NCBI GenBank assembly: GCA_944391485.1
Contig: CALXTQ010000007.1
Location: 1-55,619 of the forward strand
Direction of reading: 5' to 3'
DNA length: 55,619 bases
DNA from: an uncultured Alphaproteobacteria bacterium
GTDB taxonomy: Bacteria > Pseudomonadota > Alphaproteobacteria > RF32 > CAG-239
Position 1 is the stretch's first letter, and each line of letters starts with the position of its first letter. Of this stretch, positions 50,867 to 55,619 are shown one piece after another. The position numbers were made by a program, and so were the translations under genes. Below the pieces are notes generated by a model. It made no database searches. It was given only the letters and a program-made list of their open reading frames with translations, and was not told the origin of the DNA.

Positions 50867-50902
50867 AAAAAACTTCCGCCGCAGAAGCCGACGGAAGTTT
50901 TA
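50867..50902 (-). terminator. Intrinsic terminator of the Cys-tailed micro-protein
   Basis: On the minus strand an AACTTCCG/CGGAAGTT stem with an inner GC-rich extension is followed by a T tract. It lies about 20 nt after the micro-protein stop. Confidence 0.8.
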
Positions 50903-50921
50903 TCAGGAAAATCAGGCCGGA

Positions 50922-51017
50922 TTATTTGCAGCCGCAGCCTTTTTCCTTTGAACTTTTAGCAGTGCTGGAAGAAGATTCGGAAGCCGATTTTTTGTTTGAA
51001 CTATTTTCGCTTTTCAT
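50922..51017 (-). CDS. Micro-protein of 31 residues with CGCK tail
   Basis: Minus strand ATG at 51015-51017, TAA at 50922-50924. The product is very Ser/Lys-rich (MKSENSSNKKSASESSSSTA), ends in GCGCK and has no hydrophobic part. It is probably disordered, with two C-terminal Cys that could bind metal or form a disulfide. Evidence that it is real: GGAG 8 nt before the ATG, and an intrinsic terminator right after the stop that no other gene needs. It lies between lolA and the methyltransferase in a 354-nt interval that otherwise holds nothing recognisable. No known function. Confidence 0.65.
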   Translation of the reverse strand: MKSENSSNKKSASESSSSTAKSSKEKGCGCK

Positions 51018-51149
51018 TTTACATACTCCATATATGATTAAATTAGGTTTTCATGTCTCAAAGACAATAAGAATTTAATCGCTGACAAACCTAAAACAAG
51101 CGTCGCCGCGTTAGGCAATTAGTTGTAGAGAGGCCGCGGCGGAAGGAAA

Positions 51150-52070
51150 TCAGGCATTGCGGGGCCGGAATACCCCGTCTTCAAACCCCTGGATAGTCTG
51201 ATCGGTTTCTGCCATTTCCAGACGTTTTTCGGCAATGGCGGCATACTCTTTTTCCCGTTCGATACCGATAAAATGCCGTCCGAGTTTTTTGGCTGTAACA
51301 GAAGTTGTGCCCGAGCCGAGAAACGGGTCAAAAACCACATCGCCCGGGTTGCTTGAAGCCAAAATCAGCTTGGCGATCAGTTTTTCGGGTTTTTGCGTCG
51401 GATGCGGCGTGTTTTCCGGCATGGACCAGAAAGGAATGGAAATATCCGTCCAGATATTGGAGGGTGAGGTCAGGCGGTATTTGTCTCTGCCGTTTTCGAC
51501 CCAGTCTTTTGGCCGGCCTTTGTCGTCTCGGTACGGAGCAATAACGGCCTTTCGGATTTTGACCGCTTGCAGATTGAAAGTATATTTTGCCGATTTTGTA
51601 AAAAACCAGATGTCTTCCAGACAGTTTTTCCAGTTGTTCAGGGCGCCGCGCCCTTTTTCGCGCTCCCAGGAAATGCGGTTTTGCAGAATAAAATATTTTC
51701 CGGCGATTTCCGGAATGGCAATGGAGGTTTTCCAGTCTGCGCAGATATAGACGGAGGCATTGTCTTTCAGTATTCGCACGGTTTTTTGCAGCCATCTGTC
51801 AAGCCAGGACTTATAGGCTTCCGTCTCCATTTCCCGGAATATATTTTTGCCGAAATTTTTGGTCAGGTTATACGGCGGGTCCGCAATCATCAGATCGACG
51901 CAGGAGTCCGGCAAATAGTCGATTGCCTTGAAAGCGTCCTGCAGAACGGTTTTGTTCAGAACTTCATCAAGAACCGCGCGCTTTTTCAGCCCGATGGTCC
52001 TGGCCGCGTAAAAATTTACTTCCTTCGGGCTCAGGCAGATTGTTTTATTGCGCGGAGCTTTCTTTTTCAT
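51150..52070 (-). CDS. Orphan DNA N6-adenine methyltransferase (beta-class layout)
   Basis: 306 residues. Catalytic motif IV ADPPYNLTKNF is near 63-73 and the SAM-binding motif I DPFLGSGTTS near 257-266. The N6-adenine/N4-cytosine beta-class order (IV before I) is clear, and HPTQKPEKL near 235 is typical of the class. About 50 residues precede the catalytic domain. Unlike CcrM it lacks the C-terminal extension. No restriction enzyme gene is nearby, so it may serve regulation rather than defence. It lies 12 nt after ptsH and reads with the PTS genes. Target sequence cannot be told; GANTC and GATC are the first to test. Confidence 0.85.
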   Translation of the reverse strand: MKKKAPRNKTICLSPKEVNFYAARTIGLKKRAVLDEVLNKTVLQDAFKAIDYLPDSCVDLMIADPPYNLTKNFGKNIFREMETEAYKSWLDRWLQKTVRILKDNASVYICADWKTSIAIPEIAGKYFILQNRISWEREKGRGALNNWKNCLEDIWFFTKSAKYTFNLQAVKIRKAVIAPYRDDKGRPKDWVENGRDKYRLTSPSNIWTDISIPFWSMPENTPHPTQKPEKLIAKLILASSNPGDVVFDPFLGSGTTSVTAKKLGRHFIGIEREKEYAAIAEKRLEMAETDQTIQGFEDGVFRPRNA

Positions 52071-52082
52071 GAGGGCAGGCGC

Positions 52083-52361
52083 TTAATCTTCGCCGAATTT
52101 GTTGTTTATCAGTTTTGTCAGAGCTTCAAGGGCCTCCTTGGCCTGTTTGCCTTTGGCGGTAACGGATATTGTCGTGCCTTTGGCGGCGGCCAGCATCATC
52201 AGCCCCATGATGGAACAGCCGCTCACGCATTGTCCGATGCGTTCCACGCTGACTTCCGCGTCAAGATCTTCGATAGCTTTGACAAAAGCAGCGGCAGCCC
52301 GCGCATGCAGCCCTTTTTTGTTCTGGATTTCCAGTTCGGCTGAAAATGTTTCTTCGGTCAT
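52083..52361 (-). CDS. ptsH: Phosphocarrier protein HPr
   Basis: 92 residues. The phosphorylated His is H19 in KKGLHARAAAAF. The HprK target Ser corresponds to S50 in GCSIMGLMML, so both regulatory sites are present. It passes phosphate from EI to EIIA and can be Ser-phosphorylated by HprK (17063). No EI gene is in the window. In one transcript with the EIIA-Man gene (5-nt gap) and, downstream, a DNA methyltransferase. Confidence 0.94.
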   Translation of the reverse strand: MTEETFSAELEIQNKKGLHARAAAAFVKAIEDLDAEVSVERIGQCVSGCSIMGLMMLAAAKGTTISVTAKGKQAKEALEALTKLINNKFGED

Positions 52362-52366
52362 TAGTC

Positions 52367-52765
52367 TTACATTCCCAATAATTGCGATGCGATATTGATA
52401 TATTTCTTTCCGGCCTCCTGAGCGCCTTCAACGGTTTCCTTCAGGTTCTTTTCCTTGCGCAGCGAAGCCAGTTTGATGAGCATGGGCAGATTAATGCCGG
52501 CGATGATTTCAACTTTCGCGCGGTCCATAATCGAAATAGCCAGATTGGAAGGCGTTCCGCCGAACATATCCGTCAGCACAATAGCGCCGTTTCCCTTGTC
52601 CACTTGTTCTACTTTTTTCAAAATTTCGGAGCGGCGCATTTCCATATCGTCTTCCGGACCGATGCAGACAGCCTCAACCTGTTCCTGTTTTCCGACCACA
52701 TGCTGCATGGCGGAAATAAATTCTTTGGCCAGATTGCCATGCGTAACTAAAACCAGTCCTATCAT
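52367..52765 (-). CDS. PTS EIIA-Man-type regulatory protein
   Basis: 132 residues of the PTS mannose-family EIIA fold. The phospho-His is H9 in LVLVTHGNLA. DMFGGTPSNLA near 66-76 and GINLPMLIKLAS near 89-100 are family motifs. No membrane PTS permease domains are present here, so it is likely a regulatory EIIA as in other alphaproteobacteria (nitrogen/carbon signalling). Its ATG overlaps the stop of the preceding unknown gene (ATGA). Confidence 0.9.
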   Translation of the reverse strand: MIGLVLVTHGNLAKEFISAMQHVVGKQEQVEAVCIGPEDDMEMRRSEILKKVEQVDKGNGAIVLTDMFGGTPSNLAISIMDRAKVEIIAGINLPMLIKLASLRKEKNLKETVEGAQEAGKKYINIASQLLGM

Positions 52766-53181
52766 TTTTTACCACCGCTAATCCAGGAGCGAACCGCGCC
52801 GAAGCTTTTGATAACGTCTTCCTTGCTTTTGGCTTTGACGATTTCGTCAGCGCGCGTCTGCCGGCCTTCAAAAACAATTTCTTCGACGTTTTCAACCGGA
52901 ACGCCGTAGGTTCTTTCAACCATTTTTCCCTGCAGTTCGACAATCAGGACAAATTCCGCCTCAGCCAAAGGGCCTTTGGTTTCCTCGTCAATATTGTCCA
53001 GACGGACGGCCAGACGCTCGTCTCTTTTCAGCAGGGCTGTCTTTTTGCCGTCAAATTCCAGCACCGGCGCGACCGGGCTTCCTTCGCGGGCATCGATGAA
53101 AATGGCAAGTTCTCCGTATTTGTTCTCGATAATTTCATAGAAATCCTGCTTTTCAATCAAAGTGTAATATTGTGTTTCCAT
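52762..53181 (-). CDS. Conserved-looking protein of unknown function in PTS operon (139 aa)
   Basis: I do not recognise the family. 139 residues, no signal peptide, acidic, with alternating strands at the N-half (ELAIFIDAREGSPVAPVLEFDGKKTALLKRDE near 24-55, in part). A middle segment EFVLIVELQGKMVERTYGVPVENVEEIVFEG (near 75-105, in part) precedes a Lys-rich helix. It is the first gene of the PTS transcript, expressed from the promoter at 53221. Other alphaproteobacteria have hprK in this position; here hprK is elsewhere and this gene stands in its place. A role in PTS signalling is therefore a guess. Start ATG has AGGA 6 nt upstream. Confidence 0.75.
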   Translation of the reverse strand: METQYYTLIEKQDFYEIIENKYGELAIFIDAREGSPVAPVLEFDGKKTALLKRDERLAVRLDNIDEETKGPLAEAEFVLIVELQGKMVERTYGVPVENVEEIVFEGRQTRADEIVKAKSKEDVIKSFGAVRSWISGGKK

Positions 53182-53200
53182 GGTTTTTCCTGTAAGATGT

Positions 53201-53216
53201 GTTAAACCTTAATTAA
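53201..53216. promoter_or_regulatory. CtrA-type box at the start of the PTS operon
   Basis: On the minus strand TTAA-N7-TTAAC (plus strand GTTAA-N7-TTAA). It lies 4 nt after the -10 element, over the predicted transcription start, where a bound factor would be expected to repress. Confidence 0.45.
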
Positions 53217-53220
53217 ATGC

Positions 53221-53249
53221 ATAATATTACAATAACAGCAATGTGTCAA
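53221..53249 (-). promoter_or_regulatory. Sigma70-type promoter of the PTS operon
   Basis: On the minus strand TTGACA (53244-53249), 17 nt, TATTAT (53221-53226). A near-perfect match, 40 nt before the first start codon. Confidence 0.7.
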
Positions 53250-53278
53250 TTTTGTGTTAACAGAAACGGAAGCGGCAG

Positions 53279-55036
53279 ATGCAGAAAACGCCCCTGAAAT
53301 ACATCTGGCATTATGTCAGGCAGTTCAAACTTTTTATGATTTCCATGGCGGTTCTGATTATCGGTTCGCAGCTCTGCGCGCAGATTTATCCGCTTTATCT
53401 GGCAAAAATATATAACACGGCCGCCGGCGAGATAGGCCAGCCGGATTACTGGCACAGAATCATCCATTTTACGCTTGTCGCTTTTGCTTTCGGCCTGGGG
53501 CAGGTGCTGCTTTTTGAGTCGACGATGTTTCTTTCCTCGCGGGTTATGCCAAAGCTGCGGACGATCGTCATCAGAGACAGTTTTGATTATGTCAATAAAC
53601 ATTCGATTGCTTATTTTAATCAGGAAATGTCCGGTAACATCTCCAATAAGGTCAATCAGCTGAATTCGGGTGTTTTGGAAGCTCTGGTCGAATTTTTCAA
53701 TGCGTTTAATTCCGGCGTTACTCTGGTTTTGACAGCTGTTATTCTGGGTGTCATCAGCGGTTATTTTTTGATTGCCGTAATTGTCTGGCTTGTCGCAACC
53801 ATTTATATCAGTAGGCTCATGGGAATAAAAAGGTCGAAAATGTCCAAAGAAACCAGCAGACAGCAGAGTCTGGCCAACGGCGTTATCGTCGACAGCATTG
53901 CCAATTACAGCGAAATAAAAAGCTTTGCCAATTTTTCCTTCGAGCGCCTGAACCTTTTGAAATACCTGCGCATTCTGCGCGAGGCGGAAACAAAGGAGCA
54001 GAAAATAAAAGCCCGGATACATTTGTTTCAGAATCTGTTTGCGACTTTTTCCGTTCTGGGGTTTATGTTTCTTTCTATCTGGATCTTCCGCAGCGGTTAC
54101 ATTGATACGACGCAGTTTATCTATTCCAATACGCTGTTTGCCATGGTTTCGATGATGGTTTTTCATATCACCTGGTCTTATAATAACATAATGAGAACGC
54201 ACGGGCAGCTCAATTCGGCGCTTGAGACGCTGGCCGTTGAGCCGGAAATTGTCGATTGCCCGGGAGCTGTTGACCTCAAAGCGGAAAAAGCGGCCATTGT
54301 TTTTGAAAACGTATCTTTTGCCTACAAAGGACGTCCCCTTTTGTTTGATAATATAAATGTTTCCGTCCGTCCAGGTGAAAAAATAGGGCTTGTTGGACAT
54401 TCGGGAGCAGGAAAATCAACTTTTGTAAAATTGCTGGCCCGGTATTTTGACATCAGTTCCGGCGCGATTAAAATCAACGGCATCGACATTCGGGAAATTA
54501 CTCAGGATTCTCTTCACAGGCTCATTTCAACCATCCCTCAGGATGTCTGCCTGTTCAACCGGACATTATTTGAAAATATAAAATACGGCAGAACAAACGC
54601 CGCGGAAGAAGATGTCTGTCAGGCGGCGGAAAAAGCCGGTGCCGACGTCTTCATCAAAGCTTTTCCGAAAGCTTACATGACTAAGGTCGGAGAAAGAGGC
54701 GTCGTTCTTTCCGGCGGAGAAAGGCAAAGAATAGCCATAGCCCGCGCGATTCTGAAAAATGCGCCGATTCTGATATTTGACGAAGCAACGTCTGCGCTTG
54801 ACAGCGAAAGCGAGAAGCATATCCAGAAATCTTTATCCGCTCTGATGAAAGATAAAACTGTCATAGCCGTCGCCCATCGTCTGTCAACATTGCGGGAGAT
54901 GGACCGTATTCTTGTTTTTGACAAGGGCAAAATTGTCGAAGAAGGCACTCATCTGGGGCTGTTGCGTAAAAAAGGCATGTATTACAAACTTTACAATATG
55001 CAGGCGGATGGTTTTGTCGGCGCGGCAAAACTTTAA
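53279..55036 (+). CDS. ABC exporter, fused membrane and ATPase domains
   Basis: 585 residues, type IV (MsbA-like) half-transporter. An N-terminal six-helix membrane domain spans about 1-310. The nucleotide-binding domain has Walker A GHSGAGKSTFVKLL near 373-386, Q-loop STIPQDVCLFNRT near 418, signature LSGGERQRIAIARA near 480-493, Walker B ILIFDEATSALDSES near 499 and a switch His AHRLSTL near 530. It acts as a homo- or heterodimer; no second half is nearby. Substrate cannot be inferred. The ATG has GGAAG upstream and it is divergent from the PTS operon. Confidence 0.92.
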   Translation: MQKTPLKYIWHYVRQFKLFMISMAVLIIGSQLCAQIYPLYLAKIYNTAAGEIGQPDYWHRIIHFTLVAFAFGLGQVLLFESTMFLSSRVMPKLRTIVIRDSFDYVNKHSIAYFNQEMSGNISNKVNQLNSGVLEALVEFFNAFNSGVTLVLTAVILGVISGYFLIAVIVWLVATIYISRLMGIKRSKMSKETSRQQSLANGVIVDSIANYSEIKSFANFSFERLNLLKYLRILREAETKEQKIKARIHLFQNLFATFSVLGFMFLSIWIFRSGYIDTTQFIYSNTLFAMVSMMVFHITWSYNNIMRTHGQLNSALETLAVEPEIVDCPGAVDLKAEKAAIVFENVSFAYKGRPLLFDNINVSVRPGEKIGLVGHSGAGKSTFVKLLARYFDISSGAIKINGIDIREITQDSLHRLISTIPQDVCLFNRTLFENIKYGRTNAAEEDVCQAAEKAGADVFIKAFPKAYMTKVGERGVVLSGGERQRIAIARAILKNAPILIFDEATSALDSESEKHIQKSLSALMKDKTVIAVAHRLSTLREMDRILVFDKGKIVEEGTHLGLLRKKGMYYKLYNMQADGFVGAAKL

Positions 55037-55052
55037 AACAGGCGTAAAATGT

Positions 55053-55088
55053 TTAAAAGATATAAAGAACGGCTCTGGAGGCCTGAGA
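55053..55088 (-). repeat. 36-nt inverted repeat, right copy (mini-flagellin 3' end)
   Basis: Reverse complement is identical to 225-260. It contains the last 11 codons and stop of the mini-flagellin gene. Confidence 0.9.
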
Positions 55089-55466
55089 GGCGAGAGCCAG
55101 GGAGTTGACGGCAGCAAGCAGCTCTTCTTTTGTAGAGACGCGGGCGGCAATATTCTGGGCTGTTTCCAAGGCCTGGGAGGCGACAGCTTTAGCCTGTTGC
55201 AGAAAGCCGGCAGCGGCGTCGATGGTTTCGGCTACGGCTTTAAGGGTCTGTATTCCCTGAGACATGGCATCCAGCAGGGAATTAAGGTCCGAGGCTCGGT
55301 CAGAGAGGGACCGAGCGGTATAATATGCGGAGGGATTGTCAATGGCGGAATTGACCTTCAGACCGGTCGACAGCCGGTTGGAGGTCATGTCCTGAAGCTT
55401 TGAAGTCTGCTGAAGACTGAGAAGATTGGCGCGCATGGAGGCATTGAGGGAGACGTTATGAAGCAT
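55053..55466 (-). CDS. Mini-flagellin: flagellin N-domain joined to a short C-terminal D0 tail
   Basis: 137 residues. Residues 1-95 match the conserved flagellin N-terminus: SLNASMRANLLSLQQTSKL near 6-24, RLSTGLKVNSAIDNPSAYY near 31-49, DLNSLLDAMSQGIQTLKAV near 60-78. The last 21 residues, AAVNSLALASQASRAVLYIF with its lead-in, are the C-terminal D0 motif. The central D2/D3 region and most of the CD1 helix are absent. The ATG has a perfect GGAGG 5 nt upstream, so it looks like a functional gene rather than debris. The 3' 36 nt equal those of the flagellin at 1-260. It could be a minor filament or cap component, or a product of recombination between flagellin genes. Confidence 0.85.
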   Translation of the reverse strand: MLHNVSLNASMRANLLSLQQTSKLQDMTSNRLSTGLKVNSAIDNPSAYYTARSLSDRASDLNSLLDAMSQGIQTLKAVAETIDAAAGFLQQAKAVASQALETAQNIAARVSTKEELLAAVNSLALASQASRAVLYIF

Positions 55467-55619
55467 AACGGCCTCCGTTCAGGGGGATAAAACGGCGTTT
55501 AGCCGGAATAAGAACCCTCGTTAAGACCATACTGGTAACAATCCGCACATGTGTTAAGTGTATACACAGGATATAATACGCGCGGGAATGTTAACAATTC
55601 CTTACCCCTATCCTTTTTT
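55467..55619 (-). promoter_or_regulatory. Upstream region of the mini-flagellin gene
   Basis: 153 nt. The minus strand has a Shine-Dalgarno next to the start codon, a GTATTATAT stretch near 55574-55582 that could be a -10, and several TTAAC half-sites without the N7 partner. A small palindrome GTATAC is near 55560. No clear sigma-28 or sigma-54 flagellar promoter was found. The window ends here. Confidence 0.35.

Noticed and set aside
50922..51017. Reading the micro-protein as part of lolA or the methyltransferase
   Set aside because: Both neighbours have their own starts and stops, and the micro-ORF is in a separate frame with its own Shine-Dalgarno.
53246..54400. 384-codon open frame opposite the ABC exporter
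   Set aside because: Antisense to conserved transmembrane and ATPase motifs and of low-complexity composition; treated as a shadow.

Overview
The window looks like the replication-origin region of an alphaproteobacterial chromosome, probably from an uncultured Rhodospirillales-like, flagellated Gram-negative. This rests on gene content and order: dnaQ and coaE leave an AT-rich origin on one side, rho leaves on the other, then mnmE, mnmG, rsmG, parA, parB. Other alphaproteobacterial marks are a short HprK with an EIIA-Man/HPr pair, an IalB-family protein next to rlmN, CtrA-type TTAA-N7-TTAA sites, and the blocks gpmI-envC-ctpA-yibQ-rppH and ffs-dnaX-ybaB-recR. No tRNA, rRNA, CRISPR array or insertion sequence was seen. 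Species identity is an inference.

Layout. 1-260 is the 3' end of a flagellin gene. 278-1551 carries coaE-dnaQ (minus strand). 1560-1965 is a candidate oriC with six DnaA boxes and three CtrA-type boxes. 2079-3332 is rho. 3452-6658 is the most unusual part: two tandem small ORFs of 37 and 38 codons, each ending inside a predicted H-type pseudoknot, followed by an ATP-grasp ligase gene and an AstE/AspA-type metallo-deacylase gene. 6714-15429 holds a HAD hydrolase, mnmE, a hypothetical gene, mnmG, two tandem HD-domain genes, rsmG, parA, parB and a small cysteine-rich protein. Three parS sites lie inside mnmE, mnmG and rsmG. 15621-21246 holds an SNase-like membrane protein, tsaE, hprK, an MlaE/MlaF-type ABC pair, radA and cvpA.

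21280-30398 contains a PEBP protein, rlmN, an IalB-like protein, cca, yraN, rsmI, an LpoA-like lipoprotein, SRP RNA, dnaX (with an A9 slippage run), ybaB and recR. 30402-39010 is a minus-strand block for RNA 5'-end processing and the cell envelope (rppH, yibQ, ctpA, envC, gpmI, a class A PBP). 39091-46056 has a small RHH-like protein, polA with a degenerate proofreading domain, an archaemetzincin-like protease and gyrB. 46128-50780 has nadE/nadM, a porin plus an orphan response regulator, xthA and lolA. 50922-53181 has a Cys-tailed micro-protein and a PTS operon (unknown gene, EIIA-Man, HPr, an orphan DNA methyltransferase). 53279-55036 is an ABC exporter, and the window closes with a 137-residue mini-flagellin on the minus strand.

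Working together: the core is replication and segregation (oriC, parS, ParAB, DnaX, Pol I, GyrB, RecR), tRNA and ribosome modification (MnmE, MnmG, RsmG, TsaE, CCA enzyme, RsmI, RlmN), and envelope biogenesis. The best candidates for undescribed biology are the sORF/pseudoknot modules in front of the ATP-grasp/deacylase pair, and the mini-flagellin whose 3' end repeats, inverted, the end of the flagellin at the other edge of the window.
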